From assembly GCA_016744855.1 (NCBI GenBank), contig JADGDO010000015.1, positions 29,073 to 93,072 on the forward strand: DNA of 64,000 bases, read 5' to 3'. The DNA comes from Candidatus Fermentibacteraceae bacterium. GTDB taxonomy: Bacteria > Fermentibacterota > Fermentibacteria > Fermentibacterales > JCC-6. The notes beneath the pieces were generated by a model, which worked only from the letters and a program-made list of their open reading frames with translations, was not told the DNA's origin and made no database searches. This document shows, one piece after another, positions 48,465 to 56,157 of the stretch (the stretch's first letter is position 1; the number at the start of each line of letters is the position of its first letter). A program made the position numbers and the translations under genes.

Positions 48465-49187
48465 ATGAAAGGATCCGGATTCGTTAATGCCCTTGGATTT
48501 ATCACGGGTACCGTTTTTATGTTGTTAGGACTGCTTCTCGCCATTGGTGGACCGATGATAACCACCTCTTTGGATTCCATTTTGCAAGAGTCCTCTACCG
48601 GGTTGAGAACTGCTGGTAGTGCGATTAGAACTGCAACTGACGGAGTCTCCAGTTCAAACGGAATGATTGAAGAGGTGAGAACTTCTCTGGAGAACACAGC
48701 AGAAGTAGTCTCTGCCACCGGTGGTGTGATAGAACAAACCGTTTCCATTCTTGAGGGGATGCGGGTTGTTCTTCCGGCACTTGCAAACGATATGGCATCA
48801 ATGCCTCAGATGTTGAGAAATCTGATGCCTGCAAATCACTTTGATGAAGTTGCTGAAAGGACTGAGAATATCTCTTCTGAGCTGGGTCTTCTGAATTCCG
48901 AGCTCGAAGATCTTTCGGTGGATGTGTTGCTTGCAGGAGAATCAATCGGGGATGTCGCTGTTTCGGTAGAAGCCCTTGAAGATGATCTTCTCTCTGCGGA
49001 AGGCTCATTCAGTGCAGCTGCTGAAAAAATGGAATCTGTTGCGGCGTCTATCGAAGATGGGCATTACTCCGGTATCGTCATTGTTTTCTCTGCGGGTCTT
49101 GGAATTCTTTTGTTTCTTGCCGGTCTTTACCAGATAGCTACAGGGCTCATGATTCGAAAACTGGTGAAGGGGCAGGTTGCCGGATGA
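48465..49187 (+). CDS. Two-helix membrane protein with long helical extracytoplasmic domain, unknown
   Basis: I do not recognise this 240-residue protein. It has a membrane helix at about residues 7-30, a middle of about 170 residues predicted to be helical and rich in Ala, Ser, Glu and Val (for example NTAEVVSATGGVIEQTVSIL), and a second helix at about 203-225 followed by a basic end. The layout recalls methyl-accepting or tethering proteins without their signalling domain. ATG at 48465 is used since AAAGG precedes it, five bases after the channel stop. It overlaps the next gene as ATGA, so the three genes form an operon. Confidence 0.72.
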   Translation: MKGSGFVNALGFITGTVFMLLGLLLAIGGPMITTSLDSILQESSTGLRTAGSAIRTATDGVSSSNGMIEEVRTSLENTAEVVSATGGVIEQTVSILEGMRVVLPALANDMASMPQMLRNLMPANHFDEVAERTENISSELGLLNSELEDLSVDVLLAGESIGDVAVSVEALEDDLLSAEGSFSAAAEKMESVAASIEDGHYSGIVIVFSAGLGILLFLAGLYQIATGLMIRKLVKGQVAG

Positions 49188-49702
49188 AGAAAGTAGTAAT
49201 ACTTCTTGTTTTAATCGCGACTTCTCTAATGGCCGGTTCATTCACCCTTTTTTCCGATTCTCTGGATTTGGATGTGGGTTCTTACAGAACAATCAAATTT
49301 AGAGTAACTCCCGACATGGCTGACAGCACATTCATAATTGGAGAATACTCAACAGAACCCATTCCGACAAAGTTAGAATTTATACTTCTTACTGAGCTGA
49401 ACTACCAGAGAGGATGGGAAGGCAGGGGAGAAATTGACACACTCGGAGTTTTTTACGGGAAAAATGGCACACTGAATCTAGAGGTTCCCGACTTCGGAGA
49501 CTTTATACTTGTTGTAAGCAACAGGGGCAACAAAGATTCTGTTAACTTCATTGCAGACTTGTCAGTAGCGTTTCGCGGCTCAGGCATAACATACGATTCT
49601 CTTCCGTTTGGTCTGACACTCCTGATGAGCATTTTAGCCATTGGAATTGTATTGGCAGCAGTATTGCTTACTGTTAAAAGAACCTCTTCAAGGAGAGGTT
49701 GA
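49184..49702 (+). CDS. Exported protein with C-terminal membrane anchor, unknown
   Basis: No family is recognised. The 172-residue product has a signal peptide (residues 1-18, MKKVVILLVLIATSLMAG), a beta-rich domain of about 110 residues (for example LDVGSYRTIKFRVTPDMADS and FGDFILVVSNRGN), and a C-terminal membrane helix (about 142-164) ending in a basic tail (KRTSSRRG). The mature domain would face the periplasm. It overlaps the two-helix protein gene by four bases and follows the CASTOR/POLLUX-like channel, so a channel-associated sensor or accessory subunit is possible, as inference only. Confidence 0.7.
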   Translation: MKKVVILLVLIATSLMAGSFTLFSDSLDLDVGSYRTIKFRVTPDMADSTFIIGEYSTEPIPTKLEFILLTELNYQRGWEGRGEIDTLGVFYGKNGTLNLEVPDFGDFILVVSNRGNKDSVNFIADLSVAFRGSGITYDSLPFGLTLLMSILAIGIVLAAVLLTVKRTSSRRG

Positions 49703-49735
49703 CCATTTTTATATATTCAACTGAAAGGAGGTTCT

Positions 49736-50194
49736 ATGTTTATTTCCACTAGGAGCAGATACGGACTTAGAGCCCTGGTTCAATTAGCAAGAAACGGTCA
49801 GGGTAATCCACTGAGTTTATCTGGAATTGCTGAGGAAGAAGAGATACCGATAAGATATCTCGAGCAGATATTCGGCAGACTTCGCGCAGCTGATTTTGTC
49901 AGAGGCAGAAGGGGTCCTGGTGGCGGTTATGTTCTCAGCAGAGAACCCGAAGAAATAACACTTCTTGATATAATCAGAGTTCTTGAGACAGAGTTTTTTC
50001 ACACTAATTGTGTTCTTCAGTGTCCTGATTTTCTTCAGAGGAAAGATATTGCAGTAGAAGATCCTCCGGGATGTTCCAGAGAGGACAAGTGCCCTACTAA
50101 AAAACTCTGGACGGATGTAAAAATAATTTGCGAATCATACTTGGGAAAAAATACACTTGCCGATCTGTCCGCAGGATCGCTTGAAATGGAGTAA
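49736..50194 (+). CDS. Rrf2/IscR-family iron-sulfur-responsive regulator
   Basis: The 152-residue product is an Rrf2-type repressor with an N-terminal winged helix (TRSRYGLRALVQLA, IPIRYLEQIFGRLRAADFVRGRRGPGGGYVL) and a cysteine-bearing loop (residues about 92-124) with four cysteines: CVLQC, then CSREDKC. IscR and NsrR use three such cysteines to hold an iron-sulfur cluster; spacing here differs. It lies directly before iscU and iscS, so it most likely controls cluster synthesis in response to cluster status. The ATG at 49736 is preceded by AAAGGAGG. The iscU ATG follows its stop by seven bases. Confidence 0.92.
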   Translation: MFISTRSRYGLRALVQLARNGQGNPLSLSGIAEEEEIPIRYLEQIFGRLRAADFVRGRRGPGGGYVLSREPEEITLLDIIRVLETEFFHTNCVLQCPDFLQRKDIAVEDPPGCSREDKCPTKKLWTDVKIICESYLGKNTLADLSAGSLEME

Positions 50195-50201
50195 CTTAAC
50201 C

Positions 50202-50726
50202 ATGTGGCAATATTCAGAAATACTCATGGATCATTTCATGAACCCCAGAAATGTGGGTAATCTTGAAACTCCCGACGGCCATTCAGAAGTCGGGTCTCCT
50301 CAGTGCGGTGATGCCATGTATCTTGATATAAACATTGATGATGAAGGCAAAATCGGAGACATAGCATTCAAAACATTCGGTTGCGCCGGTGCAATTGCAA
50401 GTGCCTCCGCGCTTACAGAGATGTCCAGAGGGCTTACGGTTGAAGACGCTCTGAAAATAAGGAACAGCCAGATAGCTGAATATCTCGGTGGAATGCCACC
50501 CGAGAAATTCCACTGCTCTGTAATGGGACACCAGGCCCTGAAAGCGGCAGTTGAAGACTTTGACGCTAAGTGCGAAGAGATAAACACAATTCTCAAAGAA
50601 ATGGGAATTACACCTGTTCTTGTCAGACCCGGCAGGATTTACCTGAAAGCCGGCGATGATGCAGCTGCGGTTTCTGAAGCTCTTGAGAAAAAGATAGAAA
50701 GAAAGATTACTGTAGGAGTAAAATAA
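50202..50726 (+). CDS. iscU: Iron-sulfur cluster scaffold IscU/NifU-type with C-terminal extension
   Basis: The protein is the scaffold on which IscS-derived sulfur and iron are assembled. About 174 residues; the first 125 match IscU with MDHFMNPRNVGN, the three cluster cysteines in SPQCGDAM, KTFGCAGAIASASA and FHCSVMGHQAL. The remaining 50 residues are an added domain (ITPVLVRPGRIYLKAGDD..) unlike the NifU C-terminal CxxC domain. The ATG at 50202 fits the family start; GGAG lies ten bases upstream. iscS follows as TAATG. Confidence 0.93.
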   Translation: MWQYSEILMDHFMNPRNVGNLETPDGHSEVGSPQCGDAMYLDINIDDEGKIGDIAFKTFGCAGAIASASALTEMSRGLTVEDALKIRNSQIAEYLGGMPPEKFHCSVMGHQALKAAVEDFDAKCEEINTILKEMGITPVLVRPGRIYLKAGDDAAAVSEALEKKIERKITVGVK

Positions 50727-51883
50727 TGAATACTGTCTATCTGGATAACGCCGCCACCACCAGGATTGCTCCTGAGGTGCTTGAAGCTATGCTTCCCTTC
50801 CTTAAGGGAGAGTTTGGCAATCCGTCGAGTTTCCATTCCTTTGGAAGTTCTCAGATGGAAGCAATAGAGAAAGCCAGGGGGCAGGTTGCCAGATTGCTTG
50901 GGGCGAGAAGTGAAGAGATTTACTTTACTTCGGGAGGAACTGAAAGCGACAATCAGGCGCTTAGAGGTGCTGTCAAAATTGATCCTGACCGCAAGGGAAT
51001 TGTAACCTCCGCTGTGGAACACCCCGCGGTTCTGGAAACAGCAAAGGCTCTTGAAGATGAGGGTTGTACCCTTGGAGTTGCAGATGTTAATAATAATGGA
51101 GAGCTTGACCTGGACAGCCTTAGAGAACTCGTTAATGACAAAACTGCAATTGTCTCAATCATGGCAGCAAATAATGAGACCGGGGTAATAATGCCCCTGA
51201 AAGAGGCTGCCGAAATTGCCCATAAAGCAGGAGCGCTTTTTCACACCGATGCTGTTCAACTGGTAGGCAAGAGTCCCGTTGATGTGCATTCGCTCGATAT
51301 AGATTTACTCAGCCTCTCCGCTCACAAACTTCATGGACCAAAGGGTGTTGGAGTAATCTATATCAAAAAGGGAATTGAGCTTCCCCCGATTCTTACAGGT
51401 GGACATCAGGAAAAGGGAGTGAGATCCGGTACATACAACGCTCCCGGCATAGTGGGTCTTGGAAAAGCCGCAGAGCTTGCCCTGACTCACCTGAAGGACA
51501 CCGTTGCCCGTGAACGCTCACTTCGGGAATCCTTTGAAAAGCGGGTGCTTGAGAGCTGCCCCGGAGCCTTTATCGTCGCAGATGACGCAGCGAATCGACT
51601 TCCTGGAACAGTCACAGTGATTTTCAGAGGAATCGAAAGTGAGGCAGTTCTTACTCTGCTTGATATGCAGGGCATTTATGCTTCATCGGGATCAGCCTGC
51701 AGTACAGGCAGCAAGAATCCGAGTCATGTACTCTATGCAATGGGTGTCGATTACACCCAGGCAAACAGTGCTCTCAGATTCAGCCTTAGCAGATACACCA
51801 CAGAAGAGGAAATCGACCGTGTTGTTGATCTTCTGTCGGTTGTTGTAGAAAGACTCAGGAGAATTTCTCCCTACTCCGAATAA
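50726..51883 (+). CDS. iscS: Cysteine desulfurase IscS/NifS
   Basis: The PLP enzyme removes sulfur from cysteine and hands it to IscU. The 385-residue product has YLDNAATTRIAPEVL, the PLP-binding histidine in AVEHPAVLET, NNETGVIMPL, the Schiff-base lysine in LSAHKLHGPKGVG, and the active-site cysteine in SSGSACSTGSKNPSH. The active loop length (SGSACSTGSKNPSHVL) is of the NifS/IscS class I type. The one-base overlap with iscU supports one Rrf2-IscU-IscS transcript, closed by a hairpin at 51899. HscA, HscB and Fdx are not nearby. Confidence 0.96.
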   Translation: MNTVYLDNAATTRIAPEVLEAMLPFLKGEFGNPSSFHSFGSSQMEAIEKARGQVARLLGARSEEIYFTSGGTESDNQALRGAVKIDPDRKGIVTSAVEHPAVLETAKALEDEGCTLGVADVNNNGELDLDSLRELVNDKTAIVSIMAANNETGVIMPLKEAAEIAHKAGALFHTDAVQLVGKSPVDVHSLDIDLLSLSAHKLHGPKGVGVIYIKKGIELPPILTGGHQEKGVRSGTYNAPGIVGLGKAAELALTHLKDTVARERSLRESFEKRVLESCPGAFIVADDAANRLPGTVTVIFRGIESEAVLTLLDMQGIYASSGSACSTGSKNPSHVLYAMGVDYTQANSALRFSLSRYTTEEEIDRVVDLLSVVVERLRRISPYSE

Positions 51884-51898
51884 ATGACAATACAAATC

Positions 51899-51929
51899 TG
51901 TGAGCCCGGTTGTGGGCTCACAGAGCTTT
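51899..51929 (+). terminator. Probable terminator after iscS
   Basis: CTGTGAGCCC and GGGCTCACAG form a perfect ten-base stem with a six-base loop, 16 bases after the stop. The T-run is weak (AGCTTTCCC), so it may be an attenuator or processing hairpin. Confidence 0.55.
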
Positions 51930-51975
51930 CCCTAAGATTATATCCAACGGGACCTTTACGGAGGGGTTAGAAAAC

Positions 51976-54735
51976 ATGCTCTGTTTCGGTGTTTTGTTAA
52001 TTTTTCTTTCTACACCGGGATATCCCGGTCTCGAAAGCACAGCAGATTACAACATTCAGGTCTACCTCGCTCCGGATTCAAATACTCTTGAGGGATCAGT
52101 TGAAATTCTTTTCACCAGTGGAGTAGAATTTCCAGTAGACACCCTCTGGATTCATCTATACCCAAATGCATACAGAGACCATACAACGGCTTTCGGGCAG
52201 GACTTGGAGGCTCAGGGCAGTAATGGGTTTCGCCGTTCCGATGAATCAGACAAGGGATGGATTGAGCTTTCAAACTGGTATATGAATGGCGACTCGGTAG
52301 TGGCTCAAGTTGATGAAACTCTTGGATTTATTGTTCTTGAAACCCCTCTGCACGGGGGCGAATCCGTTTCAATCTCCGGTAATTTTCTGGTAAAGGTTCC
52401 GAAGTTCTGGAGCAGAATGGGTCACCACAGAGAAACCTACCAGATAACACAGTGGTACCCGAAGATGTGTGTTCTGGACGAGGACGGCTGGCACAGATCA
52501 AGATACCACGCAATGGGTGAGTTCTACAGTGATTATGGGAATTACTCGGTCGCTATTGATGTTCCAGTAGACTTTGTTACCGCTGCAACAGGGCGGACTC
52601 TGGAAACTGAATTCAATCCCGATTCCACAAGACGTGTAGACCATTGGATTGCAACGGATGTTCATGACTTTGCATGGAGTTCCAGCCCAAACTACACAAT
52701 TCGAGATCATGTCTATAACTACCCCGACAGTGGCGGGACCGTAAGGGTGCACCTTGTGCTTCTTGAGGATGACGAAAACTACTGGAAGGACATCCCTGAT
52801 GCTGTAGACTCAACCCTGGCGTACTATGGAGAATGGTACATGCCCTACCCTTACAATGATCTCTGGGTTGTAGATCCTGTTGTCTCTGGATCGGGCGGGA
52901 TGGAATACCCTCAGTTCGTTTTTGCCGCACTTAATTTTCCAGCAACAAGACTGCTGGAAATGGTAACTATTCACGAGGTCGGACACCAGTGGTTCTACGG
53001 TCTCCTCGGTAACAATGAAACAGATGAAGCATGGCTCGACGAGGGGATGAATACATTCAGCGAGTTGCGTTACATGGAGAGGCGCCATGGTTTTGCAGGC
53101 AACATGACAACAACACCGGATTGGCTTCTCTCTGTTAGTGATCGGGATTTACAGGCAATATCTTTTGTGAGTGGAGTACACCAGGATGTTACACCCGTAT
53201 TGAGCAGAGCAACAGACGCTGGTGATGGAAGTTATTCCACCGGCTATACCTACTACACCAAACCTGCTCTGTTTCTATCAATGCTTCAGGTGCAGCTGGG
53301 CGACCAGCTCTTCAACCGGATAATGTCAACCTACTTCGAGCGATTTGCCGGCCATCATCCACACACGGATGATTTTATTGCAATAGTAGAAGAGTTGTCC
53401 GGGGAAAGCTGGCAGGCAGAGTTTGACTTCTGGCTGAGGGGAACCGGTACAGTCGACTTGCGGCTATCGGACTTTGAGAGAAATCAAGATTCCACTTCAG
53501 TTGTGCTTGGAGGTTCAATCCCGCACCGAATGCTGATTCCACTGATATTCATCTGCGATTCAGACACTCTTGATCTTCTCGTACAGGCTCTGCCCGGTGA
53601 GGAGACTGTTGTCAGTGTTCCCGGAGAATGGAACCGTGCTGTTGCCGATCCTTTCATGAGGTTCCCTGACAGCGCTCCGTGGAATAACACCATGCCTGTC
53701 AACATTAGAATAAAACCGTTCATTCTTCCTGTACCGAGACCAGACCACTACAGCTTTTGGATGCTCCCCATCCCCGGCTATGGAGACGGTTCCTGGAGAG
53801 TAAACACTCTCTTTCTGGCAACGCCGCTCCCTCTGGGGCTCGGTGGACCGTTTACCCTGGCTTCACATCTTTCTGTTCCCTTCAAGAGCAGTTCATCCGG
53901 AGCCTTTGGCCTTTCTCTTTCAGTCCCCGTTTCCAGAAGTTATGGTCGTGAGTTTCTAATGAATACACACTTTTCCTCCGGTTACGGAATTGAAAAAATA
54001 GGAACAGCTTTATCATTGGAAACTGATGGGCCCCTTTCGGTAGACCCTCGCCGGGAATTGTTTTTCAGTCTGGATATGATCAGTGTTTCCGATACTACTG
54101 TTTACGGTGGTGACGATGTTGAAGTAGGCACTTCGCTGGAATTCAAATCGGGATTAAGCTATACCCACGATTTTTATAACCGTTCATTCTCGGCAACCGC
54201 TAGTTCATTCGCCGATCCGGGATTCGGTGACTATTCCTATGCCGGTATAAACTTTGACGCAGAAGTTACTCAGAGACTGCCCGGGGGATTTCGCGCCTCC
54301 ACCCGTTTAAATGCTGGTGGAGTGGGCGGTAACCCGCCTCTTCAGCGGATGATACGACCCGGTGGCGGCCTCTTATCTAAGAAGTCTTTTGTCAATGCAG
54401 AACTTTCACCCGATGGATCACTAAGCGCACAGAACCACTATTTCGTACGAACAGGGCCAGCATTACCCGGTTACGGAGAGAGCCGAGTGAGAGGTAAGCT
54501 GGGCTTTTCTCTGGAACAGCGTTTCATTCCGGTAGAAATACCGATCGGGATATTTGCCGGAGCTGGTTGGGTAGGAAACACCGTTGATGAACTGCTTGAA
54601 AGTTCACTATTTTCAAATGCCGGTATTGTAGTAAATGCTGCAATTGTTGAGGTTCTCTTCCCATTGTGGGTTTCAGACCCTCTACCCGGCGAAGACAATC
54701 TGGAGTTCCGCTGGCGCGTAAGGATAGCGATCTAG
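51976..54735 (+). CDS. Secreted M1-family zinc aminopeptidase-like protein with C-terminal barrel-like region
   Basis: The 919-residue product has a signal peptide (MLCFGVLLIFLSTPG). An N-terminal M1 saddle domain and a gluzincin catalytic domain follow, with HEVGHQW and the third zinc ligand Glu in ETDEAWLDEG 18 residues later. The substrate-binding GGMEYPQ (GxMEN-like) is about 45 residues before the zinc motif. After the M1 helical region, residues about 600-919 form alternating strands ending in FRWRVRIAI, like a surface barrel or beta domain. ATG at 51976 is used because GGAGGGG lies nine bases upstream. It would trim peptides outside the inner membrane. Confidence 0.88.
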   Translation: MLCFGVLLIFLSTPGYPGLESTADYNIQVYLAPDSNTLEGSVEILFTSGVEFPVDTLWIHLYPNAYRDHTTAFGQDLEAQGSNGFRRSDESDKGWIELSNWYMNGDSVVAQVDETLGFIVLETPLHGGESVSISGNFLVKVPKFWSRMGHHRETYQITQWYPKMCVLDEDGWHRSRYHAMGEFYSDYGNYSVAIDVPVDFVTAATGRTLETEFNPDSTRRVDHWIATDVHDFAWSSSPNYTIRDHVYNYPDSGGTVRVHLVLLEDDENYWKDIPDAVDSTLAYYGEWYMPYPYNDLWVVDPVVSGSGGMEYPQFVFAALNFPATRLLEMVTIHEVGHQWFYGLLGNNETDEAWLDEGMNTFSELRYMERRHGFAGNMTTTPDWLLSVSDRDLQAISFVSGVHQDVTPVLSRATDAGDGSYSTGYTYYTKPALFLSMLQVQLGDQLFNRIMSTYFERFAGHHPHTDDFIAIVEELSGESWQAEFDFWLRGTGTVDLRLSDFERNQDSTSVVLGGSIPHRMLIPLIFICDSDTLDLLVQALPGEETVVSVPGEWNRAVADPFMRFPDSAPWNNTMPVNIRIKPFILPVPRPDHYSFWMLPIPGYGDGSWRVNTLFLATPLPLGLGGPFTLASHLSVPFKSSSSGAFGLSLSVPVSRSYGREFLMNTHFSSGYGIEKIGTALSLETDGPLSVDPRRELFFSLDMISVSDTTVYGGDDVEVGTSLEFKSGLSYTHDFYNRSFSATASSFADPGFGDYSYAGINFDAEVTQRLPGGFRASTRLNAGGVGGNPPLQRMIRPGGGLLSKKSFVNAELSPDGSLSAQNHYFVRTGPALPGYGESRVRGKLGFSLEQRFIPVEIPIGIFAGAGWVGNTVDELLESSLFSNAGIVVNAAIVEVLFPLWVSDPLPGEDNLEFRWRVRIAI

Positions 54736-54736
54736 T

Positions 54737-55474
54737 TTAAAAACCTGATCCAGTCCAGCAGAGACCGGTGTAAATCTCAAAATTTTCGTACCCGTTCAGG
54801 GCGACGTTTATTCCGCCATCAAGGGCAAAGTCAGGATTAAGAAGGTATTGAGCCCCGCTACCGATACTGAGTTCGGAAAAGGTAGAGCCTCTCATTTCCG
54901 CATGAAGTAGAACATCAGACGTTATGAAGCTTGAGCCTCCCGCGGTGAAATACATTACATCTGTGATTGTGTCATCGATCGGATTTCTCCCACCGTTCAG
55001 AGCATACTCTGCCGACATTGAGAGTCTGAAATCAAGGAAGGTTGTGCTTGTGATTCCTCCAATAGCCAGCTCTGCACCGGAGTCTCTTAATTCCTCACCC
55101 GTTGGAAGTACTATCCTCCCTGTCAATTTCAAAGCGGTGCCGCCCCTGGCTTTTTCATACAGCCAGCCACCGGAAAGCACTATGTCTCCAATGATTGATC
55201 CATCATATGGACCATCAACCGGAACTACAGGAATAACAGCACCAACCTCGAAATCTTCTTCAATTCCCCAACAGGCTTTCAGGGGTATCTGAAGAATCGA
55301 CCCATTATCGGTGTCAATGTATTTAACAACCATACCGGCTCGCAGCTGGCCAGTCTCAAGAATGTCGGAACACGGAAGACCGGGCCAACCGGACAAACCG
55401 CCTGGACCGATGGACCAGGAAGCAGAAAACGCTACAGCTGTTAAGACTGTTAGAACAAGCATAGAAATTCTCAT
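54737..55474 (-). CDS. Exported beta-rich (outer-membrane barrel-like) protein, unknown
   Basis: The product of about 245 residues has a signal peptide (MRISMLVLTVLTAVAFSAS) and then about ten amphipathic strands rich in Gly and aromatic residues (for example GDIVLSGGWLYEKA, LKLTGRIVLPTGE). It ends in TGLCWTGSGF with a terminal Phe, as barrels do. No family is recognised with confidence; it resembles transporter- or DUF-type barrels. ATG at 55474 follows GGAGG at four bases and starts the signal peptide; an in-frame GTG-like start upstream is unlikely. It converges with the M1 peptidase with one base between stops. Confidence 0.7.
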   Translation of the reverse strand: MRISMLVLTVLTAVAFSASWSIGPGGLSGWPGLPCSDILETGQLRAGMVVKYIDTDNGSILQIPLKACWGIEEDFEVGAVIPVVPVDGPYDGSIIGDIVLSGGWLYEKARGGTALKLTGRIVLPTGEELRDSGAELAIGGITSTTFLDFRLSMSAEYALNGGRNPIDDTITDVMYFTAGGSSFITSDVLLHAEMRGSTFSELSIGSGAQYLLNPDFALDGGINVALNGYENFEIYTGLCWTGSGF

Positions 55475-55559
55475 TTTTCCTCCGGGGTTGACATTCACTA
55501 CTGTATTATGGGAAAGTATTACATAGAGGAATATAGGTTCTTGCTAAGCGGAGGGGATA

Positions 55560-55961
55560 ATGAGAAGAGGCGAGCTATGGATTCTGGTATCACTAACTGT
55601 GTTTCTCGCGGGAGGAGTGTTTACTGCTGTTAAGGCCATGCCGGAAGTAACTCAACTTGATTCAGTAGCTCTGCCTAGAGAGGAACTGTCTCTTTACGAT
55701 CAGCTTAAACAGGACATACAACCGTACCACTTTGGAAATGTCCCAAGGGAATCGTTTTCTGGAGACACTACCGTCTGGGTTGTAGATCTTGATCACAACA
55801 TGTACAGCCTGCCACAGGCAAATCTTCATGTTACCAGAGTTCTCAGAAGGCTCGGTTTCGATAGTATTACGGCTCAAGAAAGGCATACCGGGGGTCTTGT
55901 ATTCAGCGCAGACTTTCCCAACGGACAGCCTATTCAGATTCACCTTACTTCACCACAGTAA
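55560..55961 (+). CDS. Small exported or membrane-anchored protein, unknown
   Basis: I do not recognise this 133-residue protein. An N-terminal hydrophobic stretch (residues 7-25, LWILVSLTVFLAGGVFTAV) is a signal anchor or signal peptide. The rest forms a small alpha/beta domain with TTVWVVDLDHNMYSLPQAN, HVTRVLRRLGFDSIT and a final PIQIHLTSP strand. The ATG at 55560 has GGAGGGG upstream. It stands alone between divergent and downstream genes, about 200 bases before secDF. The layout is like a small periplasmic domain of a divergent or unknown family. Confidence 0.6.
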   Translation: MRRGELWILVSLTVFLAGGVFTAVKAMPEVTQLDSVALPREELSLYDQLKQDIQPYHFGNVPRESFSGDTTVWVVDLDHNMYSLPQANLHVTRVLRRLGFDSITAQERHTGGLVFSADFPNGQPIQIHLTSPQ

Positions 55962-56157
55962 AATACCACTGTTATAGTGAAAATAGACACAAAAATAGAG
56001 CGAGGTGGTCAATACGCTTTACTTTCTTTATCTTCCTTCACTTCTGAAAGTAGATATCGCAGGAAACTGCGGAGATTTCTGTTTTGCTGAAAATTTTGTA
56101 ACTAATGATGTAATATAGAATTAGCCAAATAGTCGAACACAGATGAAGGGAAACCCA

